Assembly: GCA_016213325.1 (NCBI GenBank) | Contig: JACRAY010000015.1 | Location: forward strand, 1 to 64,000 | Length of the DNA: 64,000 nt | Direction of reading: 5' to 3' | DNA from: Burkholderiales bacterium | GTDB taxonomy: Bacteria > Pseudomonadota > Gammaproteobacteria > Burkholderiales > Burkholderiaceae_C | Shown here: in pieces, positions 1 through 8,529 of the stretch | Layout: every line of letters starts with the position of its first letter | How positions within the stretch are numbered: the first letter of the stretch is position 1 | Translations under genes and position numbers: made by a program | Notes under the pieces: model-generated | Told to the model about the DNA's origin: nothing | Seen by the model: the letters and a program-made list of their open reading frames with translations, nothing else | Databases searched by the model: none

Positions 1-16
1 CCGCGCGCGGGTTGCG

Positions 17-102
17 GCCAAAAAGGCCATGCGCGTTGTTACGGGTCCTTGACGCAGGTGACTGCGCCTGCGGACCCGCGCCTAGCGCATGGCCTTTTTG
101 GC
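17..102. repeat. 86-bp imperfect palindrome (stem-loop element)
   Basis: Two perfect 18-bp inverted arms (17-34 and 85-102) enclose 50 bases. These can fold further through GGGTCC/GGACCC (43-48 with 72-77) and GCAGG/CCTGC. It lies just upstream of the MFS gene at the window edge. It has no clear T-tract on either side, so it is not a simple terminator. It could be a REP-like element or a leader structure. The structure is read directly from the sequence; the function is unknown. Confidence 0.55.
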
Positions 103-141
103 GAGCAACGCATCGTCGAAAATAGCGTTAACAGGCCCTAG

Positions 142-1356
142 ATGATCCGCATGGCAACGGGCGCCTGGACCGTCCTGGCGATCACGCTGGCCATCCAGGC
201 ATTGGTTTCGATGGCAGTGCTGGCCGTGCCTGCGATGGCGCCTGCGATGGCTCAGTCGCTGAAGGTGTCGCCCACGCTGATCGGTCCGTACGTCGCGATC
301 CTCTACATCGGCGCGATGCTCGCGAGCCTGTTGTCCGGGCCGCTGGTGATCCGCTACGGCGCGATCCGCGTGAGCCAGGCGGGCCTGCTGGCCTGCGCAC
401 TCGGCCTCGCCCTCCTCGCACTGGCGCCTTCGCTCGCGGCCACCGCGGTCGGCGCGGTGCTGGTCGGCATCGGCTACGGGCCCATCACTCCCGCCAGCTC
501 GCACCTGCTGGCGAAGACCACGCCGCCCGACCGTGTGGCACTGGTGTTCTCGATCAAGCAGACCGGCGTCCCGGTCGGCGGCGTGATGGCGGGCGCGCTC
601 GTTCCGGCCTTGCTGCTCATGGGTGGGACCCAGGCTGCGCTGCTTGCCGTGGCCGCGGGCAACCTGGCGTGCGCAGTGCTTGCGCAAGCTCTGCGCGCGG
701 ACCTGGACAGTGACCGCGAGCCGGGCCGGGCGCTCAGCTTCACCAGCCTCGCCGGTCCCGTGAAACTGGTCGCGTCGCATCCGCAGCTCAGCCGCCTTGC
801 CCGCCTGTCGTTCATCTTCTCCTCGGTGCAGATGTGCCTGGCGACCTACCTCGTCACCTACCTGCATTCCTCGCTCGGCTACTCGCTGGTCGTGGCAGGC
901 GCCGTGCTGGCCGCCGCGCAGGCGGGCGGCGTCGTCGGCCGCATCCTATGGGGCTACGTGGCCGATCGTTGGCTTCAGCCGCGCCGCATGCTGGGCGTGC
1001 TGGCCGCTTTGATGGCGATCTGCTGCGCGGCGGCGGCTTCGCTGCAGGCAGGCGCGTCGTTGTCACTGGTGGTGGCTGTCATGGTGGCGTTCGGTGCGTC
1101 GGCCACCGGCTGGAACGGCGTCTTCCTGGCCGAAGTCGCACGGCTCGCTCCGGTGGGGATGGCAAGCGCGGCCACCGGCGGCGCGTTGGCTGTCACGTTC
1201 CTGGGCGTGGTGCTGGGGCCGATGCTTTTCGGCGCATTGGCGGGCCTGACGGGAAGCTATCGCGTCGCATTCATGGCGCTCGCGGTTCCTGCGGCCGCAT
1301 GCTGCTGGGGGCTGTTCGCACGGCCCCACCCGGGACTCACGCGCCCGCCAGCGTGA
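142..1356 (+). CDS. MFS transporter
   Basis: A 404-residue, almost entirely hydrophobic protein with about 12 predicted membrane segments, the usual size of a major facilitator superfamily carrier. Internal features such as a Gly-rich segment near residue 110 (VLVGIGYGP) and the charged central loop around residues 190-205 (RADLDSDREPGR) fit two 6-helix halves. It would move a small solute across the inner membrane by proton coupling; the substrate cannot be read from sequence. The ATG at 142 is used; a second in-frame ATG lies three codons later. It converges with the ABC exporter genes, 33 bases away. Confidence 0.85.
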   Translation: MIRMATGAWTVLAITLAIQALVSMAVLAVPAMAPAMAQSLKVSPTLIGPYVAILYIGAMLASLLSGPLVIRYGAIRVSQAGLLACALGLALLALAPSLAATAVGAVLVGIGYGPITPASSHLLAKTTPPDRVALVFSIKQTGVPVGGVMAGALVPALLLMGGTQAALLAVAAGNLACAVLAQALRADLDSDREPGRALSFTSLAGPVKLVASHPQLSRLARLSFIFSSVQMCLATYLVTYLHSSLGYSLVVAGAVLAAAQAGGVVGRILWGYVADRWLQPRRMLGVLAALMAICCAAAASLQAGASLSLVVAVMVAFGASATGWNGVFLAEVARLAPVGMASAATGGALAVTFLGVVLGPMLFGALAGLTGSYRVAFMALAVPAAACCWGLFARPHPGLTRPPA

Positions 1357-1389
1357 CGACGGCACTTGCGCGCGGTTCCTGTCGCCACT

Positions 1390-3219
1390 TCAGTCCAGGT
1401 GCTGCTCCTCTTCCTCTTCTTCCAGTTGCTGCAACAGGTACAAGCGCTGGTAGATGCCATTCTCGATCGCCATCAGGTCGCCATGGGTGCCCAGCTCCGC
1501 GATGCGGCCATGGTTGAGCACGACGATCCGGTCGGCATCGCGGATCGTGGACAGTCGGTGCGCGATCGCAACGATCGTCACCTGCCCGCGCAGCGCCGAC
1601 AGCGCGCGCTGCACGACCTGCTCGGTCTCGGAGTCGATGTGCGATGTGGCTTCGTCCAGGAACAGGATGCGCGGTTCGCCCGCTAACGCACGGGCGATCG
1701 CCAGCAGCTGCTTCTGGCCTACCGACAGGCGCGCGCCGCCCTCGCCCAGCGGCGTGTCGTAGCCCTTTTCCAGCGCCAGGATGAAGTCGTGCGCATGCGC
1801 CGCGCGCGCCGCCGCTTCCACCTGCGCATCGCCCAGCTTGCGGCCCATCGCGATGTTCTCGCGCGCAGTCGCGGCCAGCAGGAAAGGGTCCTGCGGCACC
1901 AGCCCCACGGCGTCGCGGAAGTGCTCCTCGCCGATCCCGTCCACCGGCGTGCCGTCGATGCGGATCGCACCTGCGGGCGCGGGGTAGTAGCGCAGCAGCA
2001 GCGACAGCAGCGTGCTCTTGCCGCTGCCGGTGTGGCCCACGATGCCGTGGAAGCTGCCGGGCGGTATCTGCAGGTTGATGTCATGCAGCACCGGCCGTCC
2101 TGCGAGGTACCCGAACTCGAGGTGCTCGATGGCGATGGCGCCTTCGGTCACGCGCCCGCCTTCGGTGGCCTTGGGCGTCTCGGCTTCCTTCAGCAGCACG
2201 TGCACGCGCGCCGCGCCCACCAGTGCCTGCTGCAGCTGCGAGAACTGCATGGTGATCTGGATCAGCGGCTCGATCACGCGCGCGATGTAGCTGATGAAGG
2301 CGTACAGCACGCCGACCTCCAGCGCGCTCAGCGCCGCGCCGTCGGCACCGCGCGCGCCGAACACGGCGATGACCACGGCCATCAGCACCACGTTCAGGAA
2401 GTCGAGCACCGGCCGCAGCAGCCACGCGTTGGCGCGCAGCTCGCGCTGGCGCGAGCGATAGTGCTCCTCGTTGGCACTGCTGAAGCGCTGGCAGAACCTG
2501 CCCCCGGCGTTGCTTGCCTGCAGCACCGCCATGCCGGCAATCGACTCGGCCATCTGCGCGTTCAGGTCGCTGCGCAGCTCGCGCGTGCGCGTGACGGCGG
2601 GTGCCGACAGGCGCTGGTACAGCGTGACGATCAGCACCACCGCGGGCACCAGCGTGCCCACGATCAGCATCAGCCGCCAGTCGAGCCACAGCATGGCCGC
2701 CAGCGCGCCCGCCAGCACGATCAGGCTGTCCAGCATGACGAACAGCACCTGCACGTACAGCGTCTTCACCGACTCGGTGTCGTTGGTGACGCGGCTCACG
2801 ATCTGGCCGGTGATCGCGCGGTCGAAGAAGCTCATGGGCAGGCGCAGCACGTGCCCGTACACGTTCTCGCGGATGCGCCGCACCGAGCGCATGGCCAGCC
2901 CCGCCAGCCGCGTGAGCTGCAGGTAGCGCAGCCAGCTCGACACCATGCCGCACAGCAGCGCGCCCAGCAGCAGCCCGCCCATCGCGGCCAGCTGCGGGTT
3001 GCGCGGCAGCAGGTAGTCGTCGATGAACAGCTTGCCGATCAGCGGCCCCAGCGCTTCCAGCACCGCGGCCACGGTGAGCCAGAAGATCGCGCGCACGAGG
3101 TGCGGGCGCTCGGGCTCGGCCGCGCGCTGCAGCAGCGTGGCCGCGTCGCCCACCGTGCGGCGGCGGTCGACCGGTTCCACCGGCAGAGCCGTGGGCGCAG
3201 CGACGGATTCAGCTGGCAT
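1390..3219 (-). CDS. mdlB: ABC exporter half-transporter, MdlB-like
   Basis: A 609-residue half-transporter: six-helix membrane domain (about 60-330) followed by an ATPase domain. The ATPase domain has Walker A GHTGSGKST (near 393), signature LSVGQ (near 497) and Walker B LFLDEATS (near 520) with the catalytic Glu. An acidic Glu run (EEEEEE) lies close to the C-terminus. The start ATG at 3219 overlaps the stop of the upstream exporter gene, which implies coupled translation and a heterodimer. The signature is LSVGQ instead of LSGGQ, as expected for the degenerate half of a heterodimeric exporter. The cargo is unknown; multidrug or peptide export is the family inference. mdlB is by analogy to the E. 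coli pair. Confidence 0.8.
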   Translation of the reverse strand: MPAESVAAPTALPVEPVDRRRTVGDAATLLQRAAEPERPHLVRAIFWLTVAAVLEALGPLIGKLFIDDYLLPRNPQLAAMGGLLLGALLCGMVSSWLRYLQLTRLAGLAMRSVRRIRENVYGHVLRLPMSFFDRAITGQIVSRVTNDTESVKTLYVQVLFVMLDSLIVLAGALAAMLWLDWRLMLIVGTLVPAVVLIVTLYQRLSAPAVTRTRELRSDLNAQMAESIAGMAVLQASNAGGRFCQRFSSANEEHYRSRQRELRANAWLLRPVLDFLNVVLMAVVIAVFGARGADGAALSALEVGVLYAFISYIARVIEPLIQITMQFSQLQQALVGAARVHVLLKEAETPKATEGGRVTEGAIAIEHLEFGYLAGRPVLHDINLQIPPGSFHGIVGHTGSGKSTLLSLLLRYYPAPAGAIRIDGTPVDGIGEEHFRDAVGLVPQDPFLLAATARENIAMGRKLGDAQVEAAARAAHAHDFILALEKGYDTPLGEGGARLSVGQKQLLAIARALAGEPRILFLDEATSHIDSETEQVVQRALSALRGQVTIVAIAHRLSTIRDADRIVVLNHGRIAELGTHGDLMAIENGIYQRLYLLQQLEEEEEEQHLD

Positions 3220-4951
3220 CGAGGCTCGCCTGCAGTTGCTGGTAGCGCCACTGGCGCGCATACCAGCCGTTGTGCGCCAGCAGCGTCGCGTGGTCGCCCT
3301 GTTCCACCACGTGGCCGTCGCGCAGCACCACGGTGTGGTCGGCATCGGCCACCGTGCTCAGGCGATGGCTCACGATGACCACCGTGCGGCCCACGCGCGC
3401 CTGCCGCAGGTGCGCGAGGATGCGCGCTTCGGTGTCGGTGTCCACTGCCGACAGCGCGTCGTCCAGCAGCAGCAGGGGCGCATCGGCCAGCAGCGCGCGT
3501 GCGATCGCGACGCGCTGGCGCTGCCCGCCCGACAACGTGACGCCGCGCTCGCCCACCGGCGTGTCGTAGCCGTTCGGCAGGCGCAGGATGTCGTCGTGCA
3601 CGGCGGCCAGCCTGGCCGCCTGTTCGATCTCGGCGCGCGTGGCGCCGGGCTTGGCCAGCGCGATGTTCTCCGCGACCGACGCCGAGAACAGGAAGGCCTC
3701 TTGCGGCACCCATGCAATGGCTCCGCGCAGCGCGTCCAGCGTGTAGTCCTGCAGGTCGATGCCGTTCCAGCGCAGCGACCCGGCTTCGGGCGCATGGTGG
3801 CGCAGCAGCAGGCGCAGCAGGGTCGACTTGCCGGCGCCGGTCGGCCCGACCAGGCCCAGCGTGCGGCCGGCGGGCAGGTCCACGCTCACGTGTTCCAGCG
3901 CAGCGTGCGTCTGCGACGGGTAGCGGAAGGTCACGTCGCGTGCGGCGAGCGGCCCGGGCTCGACCCGCTGCTCCGTGCCGTGGTCGTCCACCGTGAGCGG
4001 CGCATCCAGCACGGGCTGCAGCCGGCTCCACGCGGCCTTGCCACGTTCCAGCAGCGACAGCACCCAGCCGGCGGCGAACATCGGCCAGATCAGCTGGCCC
4101 AGGTACAGCGTGAAGCTGGTGAGCTGGCCCACCGTCAGTTCGTCGTGCCACACCAGCCAGCCGCCCACGCCGAGCGTGAGCGCCGTGGCCGCGCCCAGCG
4201 TGAAGCCGACGGCAGGTTCATAGGCCGCTTCCCACTTCTGCGCCTCGAAGCTCGCGTCGGCCGCCTGCGCGGCCAGCTGCGAGAAGCGCGCCTCGCTGTG
4301 CGCCTGCAGGCCGAGCGCGCGCACGGTGCGCACGCCCGACAGCGTCTCCTGCACGTGGTCGTTGAGCGAGCCGAAGTGGTCCAGCGACAGCCGCCAGGCG
4401 GCATGCACGTGGCGCGAAATCCACCAGAAGCTGAGCGCCATGAACGGGAACGGCAGCAGCACGAAGGCGGCGAGGCGCCAGTCGACGCCCAGCGCCATCA
4501 TGGCGACCACCAGCACCAGCGTGAGCGTGCCGTCGAAGCCGGCCAGCATGGCCTCGCCCGCGGCCATCTCCACGGCGTCGATATCGTTGGTGGCGTTGGC
4601 CATCAGGTCGCCGGTGCGGCGGTCCTGGTAGAAGTGCGGGCCTTGCACCGACAGGCGTTCGTACAGGCGCTGGCGCAGCTCCACGCTCAGGCGGTACGCC
4701 GCCGCAAACAGCTTGAGCCGCCAGCCCACGCGCAGGAAGTACACGATGACGCCGGCGCCCACCAGCAGCGCGAGTTCGCGCAGCAGTTCACCGGGCGCGA
4801 ACTGCCTGGATATCAGCGCGTCGACCAGGAAGCCGATCTGCCGCGGGATCCATACGATCAGCAGCGCAATCCCGGCCAGCATCACCCCCGAGCTCGCGTA
4901 GGCGGCCCAGTGGCGTCGCAGGAACTGTCCGATCAGTTGGTAGAGGGTCAT
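3209..4951 (-). CDS. mdlA: ABC exporter half-transporter, MdlA-like
   Basis: A 580-residue half-transporter with an N-terminal membrane domain (YQLIGQFLRRHW start, six helices) and an ATPase domain. The ATPase domain carries Walker A GPTGAGKST (near 369), canonical LSGGQRQ (near 471) and Walker B LLLLDDALS (near 490). The residue after the Walker B Asp is Asp, not the catalytic Glu, so this subunit supplies the inactive half of one ATP site. The ATG at 4951 is chosen because the hydrophobic domain begins right after it. It overlaps the partner gene by 11 bases. Heterodimeric inner-membrane export with the MdlB-like partner is inferred. Confidence 0.8.
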   Translation of the reverse strand: MTLYQLIGQFLRRHWAAYASSGVMLAGIALLIVWIPRQIGFLVDALISRQFAPGELLRELALLVGAGVIVYFLRVGWRLKLFAAAYRLSVELRQRLYERLSVQGPHFYQDRRTGDLMANATNDIDAVEMAAGEAMLAGFDGTLTLVLVVAMMALGVDWRLAAFVLLPFPFMALSFWWISRHVHAAWRLSLDHFGSLNDHVQETLSGVRTVRALGLQAHSEARFSQLAAQAADASFEAQKWEAAYEPAVGFTLGAATALTLGVGGWLVWHDELTVGQLTSFTLYLGQLIWPMFAAGWVLSLLERGKAAWSRLQPVLDAPLTVDDHGTEQRVEPGPLAARDVTFRYPSQTHAALEHVSVDLPAGRTLGLVGPTGAGKSTLLRLLLRHHAPEAGSLRWNGIDLQDYTLDALRGAIAWVPQEAFLFSASVAENIALAKPGATRAEIEQAARLAAVHDDILRLPNGYDTPVGERGVTLSGGQRQRVAIARALLADAPLLLLDDALSAVDTDTEARILAHLRQARVGRTVVIVSHRLSTVADADHTVVLRDGHVVEQGDHATLLAHNGWYARQWRYQQLQASLDAS

Positions 4952-5034
4952 CGCGTGAGCGAAACGCGCGATTCTAGGTGAGGGCGGCAAATCGTGCAGC
5001 TCGTGTCGCAGCAGCAAACTGGCAAGGCCTGGTT

Positions 5035-5124
5035 ACGCAGAAGACGCAGAAACTACGCAGAAGACGCAAAAAATCCCTTGGAAGTTCTTCTGCGTCTTCT
5101 GCGTAGTTTCTGTGTCTTCTGCGT
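5035..5124. repeat. 34-bp inverted repeat built from a GCAGAAGAC motif
   Basis: Arms 5035-5068 and 5091-5124 are complementary over 34 bases with one mismatch and enclose a 22-base loop. Each arm is itself a short tandem repeat of ACGCAGAAGACGCAGAA-type words. It lies between the upstream end of the MdlA-like gene and the 3' end of the cyclo-ligase gene. This looks like a dispersed intergenic hairpin element, and as RNA it would form a very stable stem. Whether it ends transcription of the cyclo-ligase gene is unproven. Confidence 0.7.
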
Positions 5125-5146
5125 TCAGGACTTCAAAGGACAGCGC

Positions 5147-5734
5147 TCAAGACATAGGCCAGACCACCCCCTGGTCATTCAGGATCGCATCCAGCGGCAC
5201 ATCATGCGGCTCGGCTTCGAAGTCGATCAGGAAGCCATTGGAATAGCCCAGGCCCACGGTGTAGGGCCGCGGCTGCAGCATCGCCAGCGTCTTGTCGTAG
5301 AAGCCGCCGCCATAGCCCAGGCGGTAGCCGCCCGAGCCATAGCCGACGCAGGGCACGAACAGCAGGGTGGGGGTGATCACCTCGGTGTCCTTGGGCTTGG
5401 GGATGCCGTAGGCGTCTTCTTCCATCGGGCAGCCGGGAAACCAAGCGTGGAACCTCAGGGTCCCATGCAGCTTGTCCACCACCGGCAGGCCGATGCGGCG
5501 CAACTGGGGTTCGTCGAGCAGCTCGCCGTCTTCCTTCCAGCGGTGCAGCGCGGGCAGCGGGTCGAACTCGCCCTTGATCGGCCAGTAGGCGCCGATCACG
5601 GTGTCGGGGCGGCCCACCAGCCAGATGCGCATGACGCTCTGCAGGTTGTCCGCGCGGTGCTGCCGGTCGGGCATCTTCAGCCGCTGCTCGACCAACCGCT
5701 TGCGCAAGGCCCTTTTTTCTTCTGACTTATCCAT
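5147..5734 (-). CDS. 5-formyltetrahydrofolate cyclo-ligase
   Basis: A 195-residue cytoplasmic enzyme that converts 5-formyl-THF to 5,10-methenyl-THF with ATP. It has the family's N-terminal basic helix (KRALRKRLVEQR), the IGAYWPIKGEFD block and the C-terminal ATP/folate signature YGSGGYRLGYGGGFYDKTL. The length is typical (about 190-200). The start at ATG 5734 lies only 9 bases from the divergent lytic transglycosylase start. The two promoters must therefore overlap each other's coding DNA, or the true start is an internal ATG. Confidence 0.93.
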   Translation of the reverse strand: MDKSEEKRALRKRLVEQRLKMPDRQHRADNLQSVMRIWLVGRPDTVIGAYWPIKGEFDPLPALHRWKEDGELLDEPQLRRIGLPVVDKLHGTLRFHAWFPGCPMEEDAYGIPKPKDTEVITPTLLFVPCVGYGSGGYRLGYGGGFYDKTLAMLQPRPYTVGLGYSNGFLIDFEAEPHDVPLDAILNDQGVVWPMS

Positions 5735-5743
5735 AATGCCCCG

Positions 5744-7738
5744 ATGAAGTTGAGAACCATTTTGGCACTGTTGTCCGCCGCGCTGCTGGGTTCGGCCCAG
5801 GCGCAGACCCCGCCGCGCGACGACCTGGTGCTGGAGATGAGCCAGGCGTTCCGCCAGGGCAACAAGGCCCGGCTGGCCCAGCTGTTGCCGCAGGTCAGGG
5901 GCCACGCGCTGGAACCCTGGGCCGCCTATTGGGAGCTGCGCGCGCGCCTGGATACGGCCCCCATCGCCGAGGTGCAGGACTTCTTTGCCCGCTACGCCGG
6001 CACCTACCAGGAAGACCGGCTGCGCAACGACTGGCTGCTGATGCTGGGCTCGCAGCGCCGCTGGGACCAGTTTGCCGAGGACTACCCCAGGTTCCGCATG
6101 CGCGACGACCCCAACGTGCGCTGTTACGCATTGCTGGTGCAGCACCTCAAGGAAGGCCCGAACGCACCGCAGACCCTGCCGGACGAAGTGCGCCGCCTGT
6201 GGCTCGCCCAGCGCGAGGACAGCGACGGCTGCACGCTGGCGGCGTCGCGCCTCATCGGCGAAGGCAGCGGCTCGCGCCGCATGACGCAGGCCGATGCCTG
6301 GCGCAAGGCGCGCCAGGCGATCGAGCACAACCGCCTGCGCATGGCCGCGTCGGCGGTGACCATCGTCGCGCCCGAGGCCGTGAACCAGCTGGACGACCTG
6401 AACAACGGGCCGTCGCGCTTCCTCACCAGCAAGGCGATAGCGGTGTCGCGCGTGCGGCGCGAGCTGATCGGGCTGGCGCTGATCAAGCTGGCCACCACCG
6501 ACCTGGACCAGGCCACCCGCCAGTTGGACAGCAAGTGGAGCGTGCAGATGGCCGCCGAGGAGCGCGACTGGGTCTGGGGCGTCATCGGTAAGCTGCATGC
6601 GCAGCGCCTGACCGGCTTTGCCCACGAGTTCTTCGCGCGCATCGAGCGCGACGCCCACCTCAACGACGACCTGCTGGCGTGGAAGGTGCGCGCCGCCCTG
6701 CGCGCCAGCCGCACGCCCGAGTGGTCGCAGGTGCTGCGCGCAGTCAACGCCATGGGCGAGGAAGCGCGCGCCGACCCCACGTGGGTCTACTGGAAGGCGC
6801 GGGCGCTCGCGGCCGGCCGCACCGAGTCGCAGAAGGAAGAAGCGCAGCGCCTGTTCCAGTCGATCGCCTCGCCGCGCGGCTTCTATGAAATGCTGGCCAT
6901 GGAAGAGCTGGGCCTGAAGATCGCCGTACCGGTGAAGCCGGTGCCGCTGGCCGATGCCGAGAAGGAAGCGGCGCGGCTCAACCCTGCCCTGAACCGCGCG
7001 CTGTACGCCATCGCCATCGGCCTCAGGTCCGAAGGCGTGCGCGAATGGAACTACGCGACCAACCTGCACGCACCGGGCGGCATGACCGAGCGCGAGCTGC
7101 TGGCCGCGGCGCAGTTCGCCTGCGACCGCGAGGTGTGGGACCGCTGCATCAACACCAGCGAGCGCACCCGCAACGAGTTCGACCCGGCGCAGCGCTTCCC
7201 CATGCCGTTTCGCGACAGCGTGGTGCGCCGCGCCGAGCAGATCGCGCTGGACCCGGCCTATGTGTACGGCCTGATCCGGCAGGAAAGCCGCTTCATCATG
7301 GACGCGCGCTCGCACGTGGGCGCATCGGGCCTGATGCAGGTGATGCCGGCCACCGCGCGCTGGACCGCGCGCAAGATCGGCATGGCCGGCTTCACGCCCG
7401 ACCAGATTACCGACCGCGAGACCAACATCGCCATCGGCACCGGCTACTTGAAGCTCGTCCTCGACGACTTCGGCGGCTCCATGCCGCTGGCCGCGGCTGC
7501 CTACAACGCGGGGCCGGGGCGCCCGCGCGCCTGGCGCAACGGGCCGACCCTGGAAGCGGCCGCCTGGGCCGAGAACGTGCCTTTCCACGAGACGCGCGAT
7601 TACGTGAAGAAGGTGCTGGCCAACACGACCATGTACGCGGCCATCCTGACCGGCCAGCCGCAGTCGCTGAAGGCGCGGCTGGGCACGGTGTCGGCGCGCG
7701 ACTCGGGCGCGCCGGAGCCCAATCGCGACCTGCCGTGA
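5744..7738 (+). CDS. slt: Soluble lytic murein transglycosylase (Slt70-like)
   Basis: A 664-residue periplasmic enzyme that cleaves peptidoglycan to 1,6-anhydro-muropeptides. A signal peptide is visible (MKLRTILALLSAALLGSAQAQ). It is followed by a long alpha-helical superhelical U/L region and a C-terminal family-1 SLT domain. The SLT domain has catalytic Glu near residue 514 in RQESRF, then GLMQVMPATAR and AAYNAGPGRPRAW. Length and order match E. coli Slt. The signal peptide fixes the start at 5744. An imperfect stem-loop (7739-7757) follows the stop codon. Confidence 0.93.
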   Translation: MKLRTILALLSAALLGSAQAQTPPRDDLVLEMSQAFRQGNKARLAQLLPQVRGHALEPWAAYWELRARLDTAPIAEVQDFFARYAGTYQEDRLRNDWLLMLGSQRRWDQFAEDYPRFRMRDDPNVRCYALLVQHLKEGPNAPQTLPDEVRRLWLAQREDSDGCTLAASRLIGEGSGSRRMTQADAWRKARQAIEHNRLRMAASAVTIVAPEAVNQLDDLNNGPSRFLTSKAIAVSRVRRELIGLALIKLATTDLDQATRQLDSKWSVQMAAEERDWVWGVIGKLHAQRLTGFAHEFFARIERDAHLNDDLLAWKVRAALRASRTPEWSQVLRAVNAMGEEARADPTWVYWKARALAAGRTESQKEEAQRLFQSIASPRGFYEMLAMEELGLKIAVPVKPVPLADAEKEAARLNPALNRALYAIAIGLRSEGVREWNYATNLHAPGGMTERELLAAAQFACDREVWDRCINTSERTRNEFDPAQRFPMPFRDSVVRRAEQIALDPAYVYGLIRQESRFIMDARSHVGASGLMQVMPATARWTARKIGMAGFTPDQITDRETNIAIGTGYLKLVLDDFGGSMPLAAAAYNAGPGRPRAWRNGPTLEAAAWAENVPFHETRDYVKKVLANTTMYAAILTGQPQSLKARLGTVSARDSGAPEPNRDLP

Positions 7739-7845
7739 GCTGGGATTGCACCCCAGCTTCCCCTCATCAATGGTGGCCTCTTTTTTCATCAATCCCGGCG
7801 ACGCTGCGCACTAGCATCCGCAAACCTGAATTGCGGAGACACGAC

Positions 7846-8529
7846 ATGCTGACCCTCTACATCGGCAACAAGAACTACTCGTCCTGGTCCATGCGCGCAG
7901 GGGTGCTGCTGCGCCAGGCGGGCATCCCCTTCGACGAAGTCAAGGTACGCTTCGACGCCTTCGATGGCGACTCGCACTTCAAGCAGGCCATCCTGAAGGT
8001 GACGCCTGCGGGCCGGGTGCCGGCGCTGGTGGACGATGGCTTCGGCGTGTGGGACACGTTGGCGATTGCCGAGTACCTGGCCGAGAAGTTCCCCGACAAG
8101 AACCTGTGGCCGCGCGACACCAGGGCCCGCGCCCGCGCGCGCAGCGTCTGCGCCGAGATGCACGCGGGCTTTTCGGCGCTGCGCAGCCACTGCCCGATGA
8201 ACATCGAGGCTTCGCTGCCGCAGGCCGGCGCCATCGTGTGGCGCGACCGGCCCGAGGTGCGCGCCGACGTGCAGCGCATCGTGGCCATGTGGAGCGAGCT
8301 GCTGGAGCAGTCGCGCGGGCCGCTGCTGTTCGGCGACTTCACCATCGCCGACGCCTACTACGCGCCGGTGTGCATGCGCATCAAGAACTACGCCCTGCCG
8401 GTGCCGGGCCACATCACCGATTACATCCGCCGCGTGTGCGCGCTGCCCGGCGTGAAGGCGTGGGTCGACGAAGCGCTGGCCGAGAAAGACTTCATCGACT
8501 TCGAGGAGCCTTACCGGACCGCCAGATGA
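7846..8529 (+). CDS. Glutathione S-transferase family protein
   Basis: A 227-residue protein with an N-terminal thioredoxin-like domain beginning LYIGNKNYSSWSMRAGVLL, including the NxxYSSWS segment where the catalytic Ser usually sits. It has the glutathione-binding VPALVDDG and DTLAIAEYLAEKFP segments, then an all-helical C-terminal domain. The C-terminal domain includes GDFTIADAYYAPV (N-capping box). The start at 7846 is preceded by GCGGAG. It is ATGA-coupled to the downstream dapA-like gene, though no metabolic link is obvious. The substrate is unknown. Confidence 0.88.
   Translation: MLTLYIGNKNYSSWSMRAGVLLRQAGIPFDEVKVRFDAFDGDSHFKQAILKVTPAGRVPALVDDGFGVWDTLAIAEYLAEKFPDKNLWPRDTRARARARSVCAEMHAGFSALRSHCPMNIEASLPQAGAIVWRDRPEVRADVQRIVAMWSELLEQSRGPLLFGDFTIADAYYAPVCMRIKNYALPVPGHITDYIRRVCALPGVKAWVDEALAEKDFIDFEEPYRTAR

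Noticed and set aside
7739-7757. GCTGGG/CCCAGC stem-loop after the transglycosylase gene as a terminator
   Set aside because: Only a 6-bp stem, followed by TTCCCCTC, not a T-run. Too weak to call.
5147-7792. 881-codon open frame antisense to the lytic transglycosylase
   Set aside because: Only its last 195 codons encode a real protein (cyclo-ligase). The rest is Arg/His/Ala-rich antisense shadow, typical of high-G+C DNA.
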